The translations under genes were made by a program, and so were the position numbers. Of a stretch of DNA of 64,000 nucleotides, positions 44,493 to 53,200 are shown in pieces; the first letter of the stretch is position 1, and the number at the start of each line of letters is the position of its first letter. This DNA comes from CBDAKK01 sp965196605 (GTDB lineage Bacteria; Spirochaetota; Spirochaetia; WTKD01; G963693115). Below the pieces are notes generated by a model. The model was not told the origin of the DNA, did not search any database, and saw only the letters and a program-made list of their open reading frames with translations. The stretch covers positions 1-64,000 of the forward strand of contig CBDAKK010000008.1 of assembly GCA_965196605.1 (NCBI GenBank). Reading direction: 5' to 3'.

Positions 44493-45066
44493 AGACTCAG
44501 TACGACAGTCTTTACAAGACAGAAAAACTTTTTGGGGATATGTATCAAGAGTTGCGTGATTTTTTTCTCAGTGCAAGCGCGGGAAGCTCTTGGATCTAGG
44601 GTGTGGACAGGGTAGAAATGCTGTTCCACTTGCTGCGCTTGGTTATGAGGTTACTGGGATTGATGCTTCACACGTTGGAATTGAGCAAATGAAAAAGGAA
44701 GCACAGGCGAAGAATGTCGAAATTACTGGGGTTGTTGCGGACATGTATGAATGGCATGCATTTTCTGATTACGACTATATAGTGCTTGACAACATGTTCC
44801 ATTTTTTGAAAAGAGATAGAGAAAAGGAAACTGTCTTTATTAAAAACATGCTTTCAAAAAGTAGTCCAAATGTTCTTGTTGTCTTTTGTATTCAGGATAA
44901 GAGCAAGAGGGTTGCAGTTTTGGATGAAATTATCAATGCTGAAGAAACCTATCACACGCTACTTACTAAGAGTTTTGTGCACGTATATAATTTTTTTGAG
45001 AATGCTGCGGATCATTATTCGCACATGAATTATAGAATGATAGTTATAAAAAAACTTGGGGGGTAA
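44489..45066 (+). pseudogene. SAM-dependent methyltransferase, frame disrupted at a T7 tract
   Basis: From ATG 44489 (overlapping the acyltransferase stop) the frame encodes TQYDSLYKTEKLFGDMYQEL, then runs into TAG after FFLSASAGSSWI. The class I motif LLDLGCGQGRNAVPLAALGY is in another frame, which has a TGA at 44557-44559 and no proper start (a TTG at 44590 only). Both frames join if the T7 run at 44560-44566 had eight Ts. That would give MKTQYDSLYK...RDFFSQCKRGKLLDLGCGQG, a continuous ~193-residue TehB/UbiE-like enzyme. The cause could be a phase-variable tract, decay or a sequencing error. The substrate is unknown; context suggests lipid or small molecule. Confidence 0.75.
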
Positions 45067-45375
45067 GGTAGTTTCTGCTTTATCGAGGGACTTTGTCAAA
45101 AGGCTTTCTTAGAGGATGAGGATGATTTTTTATCTTGGGGTATGCGTATCAACGTGGTTCTAAAGAACCATGTGTAACCATGATACGTGTATGTGTGCAG
45201 TGAAATTTTTACAAAAACCTACAGCGTTTTATTAAATAAATGTAATATTGTTCGATTTATTGATTTTACAATTGATTTTAGGGCTTTTTTGTAGAAAAAT
45301 CATTATGTAGTTATGAGTTTTTGTAAAAATTTGTTTTTATAGTTTTGGTGTAAATTTGTTTAAGAACCTAATTTC
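45067..45375. other. Intergenic region with one stem-loop
   Basis: 309 bases without a supported gene. It contains a two-part stem-loop at 45145-45187 and AT-rich DNA upstream of the transporter operon promoter. Confidence 0.5.
45145..45187. repeat. Stem-loop with outer and inner arms
   Basis: Outer arms CGTATCA (45145-45151) and TGATACG (45181-45187) enclose an inner hairpin TGGTTC-TAAA-GAACCA. There is no T-tract. It may be an operator or RNA structure in the region between the methyltransferase and the transporter operon. Confidence 0.55.
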
Positions 45376-45404
45376 TAGACATGGGCAAACTGAGGCGCTA
45401 TACT
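45376..45404 (+). promoter_or_regulatory. Promoter of the lipoprotein/ABC/GH3 operon
   Basis: TAGACA (45376-45381), 17-bp spacer, TATACT (45399-45404), each one base from the sigma-70 consensus. The first gene's ribosome binding site (AGGAGG) lies at 45430-45435, giving a short leader of about 30 bases. Confidence 0.6.
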
Positions 45405-45440
45405 AATAACAAAATTTTATTATTTCCTAGGAGGAAAGCA

Positions 45441-46457
45441 ATGAAAAAAAATTATTTCGTATTTGTGCTTTGTGTAAGCATAACACTATATGCTTGCGAT
45501 GACTTCAGTGATGTTTCTGGTGTAAATACACTTGAAAATGTTTCTACAAGCTCTTTGCAGGTTCAAGTTACGCCGCCTATACTTAAGGGTACGTATGATG
45601 ACTTCCTGACTGCAGTTCGGACTTTTGAGTCTTCGATAGATCCTAAGCAGGCTGCCTATTATGCGGAAAATTACAATAATCCCAATGCTATAAAATATTC
45701 ACAAGTAGAATATCCGGGGCGCGTTATTCGCGATTATAAGACTGGTAAGCCGCTTTCGAGTATAACATCAATTAAGGGCTATTTTAAAAAGATAGGTGTT
45801 GATCATTTATATGACCCAAAATCCACCGATCCTAACATGTTTAAGCTTATGCAGTATTCTGTTACAAATTATCTTGGGTTTATAGGGTACCAATTTAGTG
45901 AGCAAGATTTACATGACCTAGGCTATTACAATTATCATAAAGATGCGCAAGGACTTCCTGAGTATTATTCCGATATTCCGGTATCTAACTGGGCAGGTGG
46001 AGTCCGCAATAAAGTTATGGGCAATGTGGATATTACGGATGTGAATAGATGGAAGGGAACGTTTACTGGGAAGCACGGCATTTACACCATGCAAGACTTT
46101 AAGGACCCGAAAAAGCAGGATTTTATTGCGAAGGATCATTTTAAATTTAAGCATGATAACATTGTGAAGTTTCTCGCAGAGAGAGGCAAAAAGCTAGAGG
46201 ACTACCTCGGTACCAAGTTGTATTGGAGCACATTGAAGCCGGTATTTATTCTCCCAGTGGGGCGCTCAGATGCAGTAACTGTTACCATGTCAGGGCTACT
46301 TGCCGGTGCTCATTTGCGTGGTGCTAAGGGAGTTGTTGAACTCTTGGTAGACCATAAAAATCCTGAAGACGAAAATCATACAGCAATTTTACAGTACGTG
46401 CAGGATTATGGTAACTACGATACTCCTTGGGATAAAAACGTACGTTTGAAGTATTAG
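45441..46457 (+). CDS. Lipoprotein with an RTX-exoprotein-type domain, unknown
   Basis: 338 residues. ATG 45441 has AGGAGG upstream and starts a signal peptide with lipobox LYAC; an earlier in-frame ATG at 45381 precedes the promoter -10. The mature protein (about residues 50-335) has AVRTFESSIDPKQAAYYAEN, YPGRVIRDYKTGKPLSSITS, YLGFIGYQFSEQDLHDLGYY and a C-terminal AGAHLRGAKGVVELLVDHKN. From memory this pattern occurs in the N-terminal parts of some RTX-like exoproteins of marine proteobacteria, with no proven function. The FES..DP start and the YQFSE element recall lysozyme-like folds, but that is a weak guess. It lies in one operon with a sugar ABC transporter and a GH3 enzyme. Confidence 0.65.
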   Translation: MKKNYFVFVLCVSITLYACDDFSDVSGVNTLENVSTSSLQVQVTPPILKGTYDDFLTAVRTFESSIDPKQAAYYAENYNNPNAIKYSQVEYPGRVIRDYKTGKPLSSITSIKGYFKKIGVDHLYDPKSTDPNMFKLMQYSVTNYLGFIGYQFSEQDLHDLGYYNYHKDAQGLPEYYSDIPVSNWAGGVRNKVMGNVDITDVNRWKGTFTGKHGIYTMQDFKDPKKQDFIAKDHFKFKHDNIVKFLAERGKKLEDYLGTKLYWSTLKPVFILPVGRSDAVTVTMSGLLAGAHLRGAKGVVELLVDHKNPEDENHTAILQYVQDYGNYDTPWDKNVRLKY

Positions 46458-46496
46458 TTCTTCAAAGATTTCAGATAATTACTTTGGAGGAAAAGT

Positions 46497-47639
46497 ATGA
46501 ATAAAAGTAAGAAGTATTTTTTAAATATTCTCATCGCCTTAAGCGTGAGTTTTTTCTTTTTTGGCATTCTCGCTTGCACGAAGAAAAAAGGTTCAAATGA
46601 TTCTGCGTCAGCAGAAAGCAAGGTGGCAAAAAATGAGATTGTGCTTGGTACTAAAGGCCCCAATGGAAACGATCCCGTTTCTTATGAGGAGTTGCAGTTA
46701 AGCGAAGCTCAAAAGGATGCAGCGCGTGAGAAAAAGTTGAAAATAGCAGTACTTATGCACACAAGTTCTGATTTTGCAAATTCTGTCATTGCAGGGGTGG
46801 AAGATGCAGCAAGGGATATAGGCGCTCAAATTGTCTTTAATAGTGATGCAGAGTTTGATGCAAACAAGCAGAAAACCGATATAGAAAATGCGCTTGTGCG
46901 TGAACCCGATATCATTATCACGCTTATTCTCGATGGAGTTTCCGGCGCTGCGGCCTTGCGACCAGCTGTGGATAAGGGTGTAAAAATAGCACTCTTAAGT
47001 AATTTACCTGAGGGTTTTGTTCATGGGCAAGACTATGCATCCATTGTAACTGATGACCTTTTTGGTATGGGCAAGGCGGCAGCGGAGCTCATAGGCGAAC
47101 AGCTTTCGGGTAATGGAGAGGTTGGCCTCATGTTTCATGATGCAAACTATTACGTTACAAACCAACGGGACGCTGCCGTACGCACCGTGCTTGAGCAAAA
47201 CTTTCCCGGTATAGAAATTGTTACCTCTCAAGGCATTGCAAACCCTGCTGATGGTGCGGTTATTGCTTCTGCTATGATGACGCAGTTTCCTAATTTGCAG
47301 GCAATTTACGCGCCGTGGGACAGCATTGCAGAAGGAGTTGTTGCAGCAGCGCGTTCAGCGGGGAGACGAGACCTTAAAATATTCACTATGGATTTAGGTG
47401 CGACTACGGTTTTAGATTTGGCAAAAGGTGGAAATATGGCGGGCATTGTTGCAGACTTGCCATATGAGCTTGGAGTTACGCTTGCAAATGCGGGAATTAT
47501 AAGCGCGCTTGGTCAAACAACGCCCCCTTTTGTTACCGTTCCTGCTATAAAAGTTACCAAGGAAAATCTTGAAGAAGGCTGGAGGCAATCTTTGCATAGA
47601 GACCTGCCAGTAGAGATTACAAACGCACTTTCTAAATAA
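46497..47639 (+). CDS. Sugar ABC transporter substrate-binding lipoprotein (RbsB type)
   Basis: 380 residues. Lipobox ILAC near residue 27. Type I periplasmic binding fold: KIAVLMHTSSDFANSVIAGV, DIIITLILDGVSGAAALRPA, ALLSNLPEGFVHGQDYASIV, and the C-terminal FTMDLGATTVLDLAKGGNMA. The ~55-residue linker after the Cys is Ser/Asp-rich. GGAGG precedes the ATG. It delivers its ligand to the following ATPase/permease pair. The ligand is unknown; linkage with a GH3 enzyme suggests an amino sugar or oligosaccharide. Confidence 0.9.
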   Translation: MNKSKKYFLNILIALSVSFFFFGILACTKKKGSNDSASAESKVAKNEIVLGTKGPNGNDPVSYEELQLSEAQKDAAREKKLKIAVLMHTSSDFANSVIAGVEDAARDIGAQIVFNSDAEFDANKQKTDIENALVREPDIIITLILDGVSGAAALRPAVDKGVKIALLSNLPEGFVHGQDYASIVTDDLFGMGKAAAELIGEQLSGNGEVGLMFHDANYYVTNQRDAAVRTVLEQNFPGIEIVTSQGIANPADGAVIASAMMTQFPNLQAIYAPWDSIAEGVVAAARSAGRRDLKIFTMDLGATTVLDLAKGGNMAGIVADLPYELGVTLANAGIISALGQTTPPFVTVPAIKVTKENLEEGWRQSLHRDLPVEITNALSK

Positions 47640-47657
47640 GCAGTGCCTTAAAACTAT

Positions 47658-49181
47658 ATGAATAGTGCATCTCACATACGCAGCTCCAATACTTCAGGAG
47701 CTGCGTTTTTTTTACGCGATGTTTCCATCGCTTTTGATAATATTCCCGTTTTAAAGAAGATATCCTTTGCGCTTGAAAAAAATGAAATACACGCAATAGT
47801 CGGTAAGAATGGGGCGGGCAAGTCTACGCTCATGAAAATACTTGCAGGGGTTTACACTGCTAATGAAGGGAGTATTTCAATTTTTGATACTGACGTTACC
47901 GCAAAGTCATCGGTAGAGGTGCTTCAAAGCGGACTTGCTATGGTCTATCAAGAGCTGAGTCTCATTCCGAGTATGACAGTAACACAGAATGTTTTTCTTA
48001 GCCGTCATCCGTACAAACAATGGGGGCTGCTCAACGACCTAAAAGCCCAAGAGCAAACCCGTGCAATTTTGAAAACCATGGGGATAGACTTTATTGACCC
48101 CAACGCGCTTGTAGAAAAATTAAGCGTTGGAGAGGCGCAGCTTGTAGAAATTGCAAAGGCCTTGTCCCAAGATCCGAAAATAATTATTTTTGATGAGCCA
48201 ACAGCCGCGCTTTCTAAAATAGAGACAGCGCAGCTTTTTAGTACCATACGTAGGCTGAAGAGTAGGGGCATGTCTATGATATACATAACCCACTACTTGG
48301 AAGACGTAATGAGTTTGTGTGATAAAGTAAGCGTGTTGCGCGATGGTATGATAGTTGCCACGGAAGAGACAAGCAAGACTTCTATTGCAAGCGTGGTAGG
48401 TCACATGCTTGGTGATGAACATGTGGCTACAAGAGCGCGAGATAAGCAAAAAAATTTGGAGAAAAAAACGCCGCTTGTCAAAGCACACAAGGCCGTTACA
48501 AGGCATGTAGGCCCGGTAAGTTTTCATGCGTATGCTGGAGAGGTCGTGGGTTTTGCAGGCCTTTTGGGCAGCGGCCGAACCGAAATTTTGCGTATGTTGT
48601 ACGGACTTGATCTTGTGACGTCGGGCTCTATAGAAATGAATGGTAAACTTGTGCACTATAAACACGCTTATGACGCTACCAAAAATGGCGTTGCGCTTGT
48701 GCCTGAAGAGCGGCGGAAACAGGGGTTGGTTTTGGACTTTTCTATAGAACACAATGTGTCTTTGAGTATATTGCACAAGCTTAGACAGCGCTTGTTTATT
48801 AATGGAAAAAAACGCAGCAAGCTAGCAAGGGACGCAATACAAAATTTTCACATAAAAGCTGTGGACGAGCAACAAAAGGTGCGCTTTCTTTCAGGGGGCA
48901 ATCAGCAAAAGGTTGTTTTTGGAAAATGCCTTGTAAGTGAACCCCACATTTTATTGTTGGATGACCCAACATTTGGGGTCGATGTTCATGCTAAAACCGA
49001 GATAATGAAAGTTATTGAAGCCTATGCAGCAGCGGGAAATGTTGTTTTTTTTGTCTCTTCTGAGTTGAGCGAAATAGCTGCATTTTGCGACAGAACCTAT
49101 ATAGTCAAAAAAAGACAAATTGTAGACGAAATTGAAAACATCGATCTTAGCGAAAAAAAACTTTTAGAAATAGTTCAATGA
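47658..49181 (+). CDS. Sugar ABC transporter ATPase with two nucleotide-binding domains (RbsA type)
   Basis: 507 residues. First domain: Walker A VGKNGAGKST, signature LSVGEAQLVEIAKAL, Walker B IIIFDEPTAAL. Second domain: degenerate P-loop FAGLLGSGRTEI, signature LSGGNQQKVVFGK, Walker B ILLLDDPTFGVDV. The degenerate second P-loop is normal for RbsA/MglA proteins. The first ~16 residues (MNSASHIRSSNTSGAA) are encoded by a perfect intrinsic terminator, and no better start exists nearby. The ribosome binding site is weak, which fits low ATPase production compared with the binding protein. Confidence 0.92.
   Translation: MNSASHIRSSNTSGAAFFLRDVSIAFDNIPVLKKISFALEKNEIHAIVGKNGAGKSTLMKILAGVYTANEGSISIFDTDVTAKSSVEVLQSGLAMVYQELSLIPSMTVTQNVFLSRHPYKQWGLLNDLKAQEQTRAILKTMGIDFIDPNALVEKLSVGEAQLVEIAKALSQDPKIIIFDEPTAALSKIETAQLFSTIRRLKSRGMSMIYITHYLEDVMSLCDKVSVLRDGMIVATEETSKTSIASVVGHMLGDEHVATRARDKQKNLEKKTPLVKAHKAVTRHVGPVSFHAYAGEVVGFAGLLGSGRTEILRMLYGLDLVTSGSIEMNGKLVHYKHAYDATKNGVALVPEERRKQGLVLDFSIEHNVSLSILHKLRQRLFINGKKRSKLARDAIQNFHIKAVDEQQKVRFLSGGNQQKVVFGKCLVSEPHILLLDDPTFGVDVHAKTEIMKVIEAYAAAGNVVFFVSSELSEIAAFCDRTYIVKKRQIVDEIENIDLSEKKLLEIVQ
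47679..47713 (+). terminator. Intrinsic terminator/attenuator inside the 5' coding end of the ATPase gene
   Basis: CGCAGCTCC (47679-47687) and GGAGCTGCG (47697-47705) form a perfect 9-bp stem with a 9-nt loop, followed by eight Ts (47706-47713). It lies 39 bases after the stop of the binding protein and within codons 8-19 of the ATPase. Confidence 0.85.
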
Positions 49182-49188
49182 GGATTAT

Positions 49189-50139
49189 ATGAACATTATA
49201 ACCAAAAAAAACGCATTCGATATAAATAAATACATTATATACATCGTATTCGTGAGCATCTTTTTATTCTTTTCTGTTTTGCTTTTTAACAAGGGCTTTT
49301 TAAGCCCCACCAACTTGATGAATATTGCAAGGCAGGTTGCCATGACCTCTATTATGGCTGTCGGGGTTACCTTTGTACTCTGCGCTGCCGAAATAGACTT
49401 GTCTTTTGGCTCGGTGGTGGCGCTTGCCGCGGTGGTAACTGCGCTCATGCTTCGTTGGACGCAAAGCATTTTGCTCGCTGTTGTCGCAGGCCTGCTTGTT
49501 GGTCTCATCATTGGCTTGGTCAATGGCGTCTTGGTTGGCTATGTGCGCATTCCCGGGTTTTTAGTTACGCTTGGAACCTCGGGCATCATTATTGGCATGG
49601 CGAGACGCGTTACGGGGCTCAAGTCCATAGCGGTTGACAATGACGCATTTGTGTTTATCTTTGGCTCTGGAGACATAGGCAAAATTTCCGTTTTGTTTTT
49701 TTGGATGCTCCTTATTACGGGTGGTGGAGCGCTCTTGTTAAACAAAACCATGTTTGGGCGGCATGTTCTAGCGACGGGTGGCAACGAGACGGCGGCGCTG
49801 TATTCCGGCGTAAAAACCAAGCGCATAAAAATGCTGGTCTTTGTAATAAGCGGTATTTTGGCGGCCTTAGCGGGCATTTTGTACACGGGGCGTCTTCATG
49901 GTGCGCGCTACACGCTGGGCGAAAACGACCTCATGGTGGTCATTGCCGCGGTTATCATAGGCGGAACAAGCCTTTTTGGAGGCAAGGGACGCGTCATAGG
50001 CTCGGTCATAGGCGCGCTCATTATGGGCATGATAAATAACGGCTTGGTGCTTATGTCGCTCTCGGTAGATCACCAGCTTATACTGCGTGGCATTATCATC
50101 ATTGTTTCGGTCATCATAATGATGAAAAGTGAAAAATAA
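49189..50139 (+). CDS. Sugar ABC transporter permease (RbsC type)
   Basis: 316 residues with eight to ten membrane segments. Family motifs are CAAEIDLSFGSVVALAAVVT, GLVNGVLVGYVRIPGFLVTL and the cytoplasmic loop GGTSLFGGKGRVIGSVIGAL. It starts seven bases after the ATPase stop with GAGGA as ribosome binding site. It forms the membrane channel with the dual ATPase. There is only one permease gene, so a homodimer is expected. Confidence 0.92.
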   Translation: MNIITKKNAFDINKYIIYIVFVSIFLFFSVLLFNKGFLSPTNLMNIARQVAMTSIMAVGVTFVLCAAEIDLSFGSVVALAAVVTALMLRWTQSILLAVVAGLLVGLIIGLVNGVLVGYVRIPGFLVTLGTSGIIIGMARRVTGLKSIAVDNDAFVFIFGSGDIGKISVLFFWMLLITGGGALLLNKTMFGRHVLATGGNETAALYSGVKTKRIKMLVFVISGILAALAGILYTGRLHGARYTLGENDLMVVIAAVIIGGTSLFGGKGRVIGSVIGALIMGMINNGLVLMSLSVDHQLILRGIIIIVSVIIMMKSEK

Positions 50140-50162
50140 TATAAGGCGCTTGAGGATTGATT

Positions 50163-51776
50163 ATGACATTTGATGCACAAGTTACAAAGATTATAAATTC
50201 CATGACCATGGAAGAAAAAATAGGACAGCTTTTTATACTTGCTTTTCCGGGTAAAGACGCGCAAGTGGCGCGGGAAATGGTGGAAAATTACGGCATAGGT
50301 GGTTGTTACATAAGTCAGGACAATGCTGAAACTTTTGAAGAAGCGCGCGCCTTGAGTGCCACGCTGCAAAGCGCCGCGCAGGCTGGGAGTGCGAAGCTAC
50401 CGCTTATTTTAGGCGTAGACCAAGAGGGCGCATGGGGCGTGCTCATTCCTCAAGCAACCATAGGGCCGGGCAATTTGGCACTTGGCCTTTCGGATGATAT
50501 AAGCAACACGCATGCGATGTACAGTATTTTTGCGCAGGAGATGCGCGCTGTGGGCTACCAGACTATACTCGGCCCCTGTGCGGACGTGAACATAAACCCG
50601 CAAAACCCCATTATAGGCACGCGTTCATTTGGAGAAGAGCCACGGCGTGTAGCTGCGCATGTGGCCGCGGCGGTTACGGCGCTTAAAGAGAACGGCGCGC
50701 TTGCGACGGCAAAGCATTTTCCGGGGCATGGGGATACGCACAGCGACACGCATAGGGAAATTCCCGTGGTAGATAAGGCGCTCACGCTGCTTGAAAGCAC
50801 GGAGCTGCTCCCGTTTCAGGCGGCAATAGATGCGGGTGTGGACATAATAATGACAAGTCACATTCTCTACCCGCACATAGACGCCACGTACCCCGCTACG
50901 CTTTCAAGGGCAATATTGACAGAACTCTTGCGAGAGAAAATGGGTTTTGCAGGCATTGTCATTACGGACAGCATGAACATGGGCGCCATTCGTAAACACT
51001 ACAGTCCTGAGGAAGCGACAGTGCGCGCGCTTAAGGCGGGGGCAGACCTTGTAATGCTCTCGGAGGAGCATTATGACCACAACGGCAACTATCGCGAAAA
51101 CCAAATTGCTTCCATTATGAGTGTGCACAATGCGCTGAAAGACGGCACAATTTCCGAAGGCTTGATTGATGAGAAGCTTGCGCGCATTGTTAGTACAAAG
51201 CTGCGTATGTCCAATGAAGTACAAGCGGCTTTGTTTTCAGAAGAAGAGAAAAAAAACCTTGAGCAAAAAGCCGCGAGAGCCTCGGTTAAAACACTGAAAA
51301 ACACAAACGGAGCCTTGCCCTTACAACAAGGCGAACGAGTTGCGCTCATTAACGCTACACCGCGCAATGTGTACCACAATTTAATGAACAGCCGTGGCAT
51401 AGGGACTAACCAAGCTGAGCCTGCTTTTGACGCCTTTGTGCGAATTTTTTCTGAGCAGTGGAGTGCGCTTGATGTTTTTACCCACGAAGAAATTTGTAGT
51501 ACTTGCGAGAATGGCATGCGCAAACTGCGCGCGCATGACAAGTTGATCGTAATTACGGAAGACCACCCGCTACCCGGTGAGGACTTTGACAAAGTTGAAC
51601 AAATTGCCTTAGTGAAAAAAATAGTACAAGCGTATAGTGCGAAAACCGCGGTCATGGCTTTGCGTAGTCCGTATGATATACAGCAGTTTCCAAAGCTTGA
51701 ATCTTACGCTTGTGCGTACTCTAGCAGAACGTGCTCAGCACACGCAGCGGCCGCCTTTCTTGCGGACCCACAGTAA
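50163..51776 (+). CDS. Glycoside hydrolase family 3 enzyme, beta-N-acetylhexosaminidase-like
   Basis: 537 residues. ATG 50163 has GAGG eight bases upstream, preferred to the in-frame TTG at 50157. No signal peptide, so it is cytoplasmic. The N-terminal ~350 residues are the GH3 barrel: GVDQEGAW, ATAKHFPGHGDTHSDTHREI (the NagZ-type Asp/His loop) and GFAGIVITDSMNMGAIRKHY with the nucleophile Asp. A second ~180-residue domain follows, as in longer GH3 N-acetylglucosaminidases rather than the ~340-residue NagZ. It probably cleaves GlcNAc from imported disaccharides or muropeptides (inference from family and operon). Last gene before repeat block 4. Confidence 0.88.
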   Translation: MTFDAQVTKIINSMTMEEKIGQLFILAFPGKDAQVAREMVENYGIGGCYISQDNAETFEEARALSATLQSAAQAGSAKLPLILGVDQEGAWGVLIPQATIGPGNLALGLSDDISNTHAMYSIFAQEMRAVGYQTILGPCADVNINPQNPIIGTRSFGEEPRRVAAHVAAAVTALKENGALATAKHFPGHGDTHSDTHREIPVVDKALTLLESTELLPFQAAIDAGVDIIMTSHILYPHIDATYPATLSRAILTELLREKMGFAGIVITDSMNMGAIRKHYSPEEATVRALKAGADLVMLSEEHYDHNGNYRENQIASIMSVHNALKDGTISEGLIDEKLARIVSTKLRMSNEVQAALFSEEEKKNLEQKAARASVKTLKNTNGALPLQQGERVALINATPRNVYHNLMNSRGIGTNQAEPAFDAFVRIFSEQWSALDVFTHEEICSTCENGMRKLRAHDKLIVITEDHPLPGEDFDKVEQIALVKKIVQAYSAKTAVMALRSPYDIQQFPKLESYACAYSSRTCSAHAAAAFLADPQ

Positions 51777-51783
51777 GTGTCTT

Positions 51784-51810
51784 TGTGGGGGGCAAGCCCC
51801 CACACCCCCA
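51784..51810 (+). repeat. GC hairpin module (copy 5, after GH3 stop)
   Basis: GTGGGGGGCAAGCCCCCAC forms the hairpin, followed by ACCCCCA. Possible terminator of the transporter operon, though the T-run is missing. Confidence 0.75.
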
Positions 51811-51923
51811 CTGTAGTCTTTGAGCGCTTACGCGCGCGTAGGCTATGCCATGGCTCACGCAGTGTTATGAATTCTTTTTGTTGCCAAGAAGCTACTCTAA
51901 ATATGCTATCTATTCGGATGGCC

Positions 51924-52084
51924 GTTCTTTTTTTCTCTTTTTAACATCCCTGTCAGCCAATGCGTCCCGTCCGTGGGACGGCTGTGAGGACGCTCACGAG
52001 CGAAGCGAGGGGATGCAAACTATTGCATGAGCACCGCTGTGCGGTGCAAAGATGGAACTTGCATCAAAAAGAGAAAAAAAGAAC
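51924..52084. repeat. Long palindrome (copy P4) carrying a nested module
   Basis: Arms 51924-51942 and 52066-52084 are perfect 19-bp inverted repeats, identical to those of copy P1 at 18727. The interior is 123 bases rather than 52: a core with GTCCCGTCCGTGGGAC (compensated against GTGCC..GGCAC in P1) plus a complete G hairpin at 52012-52065. Confidence 0.85.
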
Positions 52085-52132
52085 CAAAAAAGAGTCGAGA
52101 ACGCGAAGCGTGAACGGCTAGAAACAATTGAC

Positions 52133-52168
52133 ATAAGTGTCGCAGAGCGACACAGAGATGGAGCTTAT
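52133..52168. repeat. Nested hairpin module H (copy 2)
   Basis: ATAAG/CTTAT outer stem, GTGTCGC-aga-GCGACAC inner hairpin, then AGAGATGGAG; followed by module T at 52182. Confidence 0.8.
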
Positions 52169-52379
52169 AGCAAAAACATCCTGTGAGCTAAAGCAGTAAT
52201 GACCTAGACACTGTGCGCAAGTATCAAAAAGAACCAAAGCAAGTCATGAGCGTAGCGAGGGGATGCAAACTATTGCATAAGCGCCGCTGTGCGGCTAGAA
52301 ACGATTAATATGTAATAGAGTAGATGATCGTCCGAAGGACGGGGGTGTGGGGGCGTGCCCCCACAGCGGCTTTTTCTTT

Positions 52380-52431
52380 GATGCAAGTTCCATTTTTGCT
52401 TCACTACGTTCCGCTATTAGCTGTTTGCATC
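52380..52431 (-). repeat. Nested hairpin module G-type (copy 3, reversed)
   Basis: GATGCAA (52380-52386) with TTGCATC (52425-52431). The reversed interior contains GCGGAACGTAGTGAAGC and AAAATGGAAC, different from G copies 1 and 2. Confidence 0.7.
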
Positions 52432-52515
52432 CGTTCGCCTTCGGCTCTCGACTTTCTTTGGTGCTTATACCCATAAAACTTTGAGTACCTCAAAAAGACA
52501 CGAGCGAAGCGAGGG

Positions 52516-52575
52516 GGTGCTGACATTCAGATTGCGGAGCGGAGCGCAGCGGAGCAGAAATGGAGTACTCGCACC
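52516..52575. repeat. Nested hairpin module E (copy 4)
   Basis: GGTGC/GCACC outer stem, interior TTGCGGAGCGGAGCGCAGC, five bases longer than the other copies by an extra GGAGC unit. Confidence 0.8.
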
Positions 52576-53002
52576 AAAGAAAGAAAGTACAGCTATCGGC
52601 GCATATGGCTTATTTGCAGTCTAGTCTTGGCCGCCACAGTGTGAGCTGAAAACATATTTGCATAAAATTAGTTACGCGCAGCGTAGATACGGCCATCTGA
52701 GGTATTATCATAGTGCATTATATATCTTGGCAACAAATAGCGTGAGCAATCAAGCTAAAGCAACCCGTGCTTTGCACCTACAGTAAACAAGCGAAGCCAC
52801 CTGTGCGTAGCACTCAAGACGCGCAGCGCTGAACTACTTCTTTTTCTTTTTTTCTTTGGTACCTTTCTTGTTGTCGCTTGCTCTATTTCATGTTTCGCTA
52901 ACGCTCCACTATCTAGCAGTGGCGCCCGCTCGCTCTGCTCGCGTTATTTTGAAAAAAGAAAAAAGTCGGGAGCCGTTAGGCGAGCGGCTAGAAACAATTA
53001 AA

Positions 53003-53038
53003 ATAAGTGTCGCAACGCGACACAGAGATGGAGCTTAT
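53003..53038. repeat. Nested hairpin module H (copy 3)
   Basis: Identical to copy 1 over the whole stem; here it is not followed by module T but by AGCAAGTACAGC, as in block 3. Confidence 0.8.
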
Positions 53039-53160
53039 AGCAAGTACAGCCGTCCGAGGCATCATCATAGTGCAACTCGCTACTTGGCAACAAGACGCGT
53101 TCACGCAGTGCCGCGTCAGCTACAACACAGAAAGGCGCGCGCGCACGCGCAAAACCCGCG

Positions 53161-53200
53161 TCTTACCCAAGGGGGGTGTGGGGGGACACTCCCCCCACCA
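53161..53200 (-). repeat. GC hairpin module (copy 7, reversed)
   Basis: TCTTACCCAAGGGGGGTGTG then GGGGGACACTCCCCCCACCA. Its reverse complement matches the module after uxuA and the DUF2259 gene, so block 4 has inverted ends. Confidence 0.8.
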
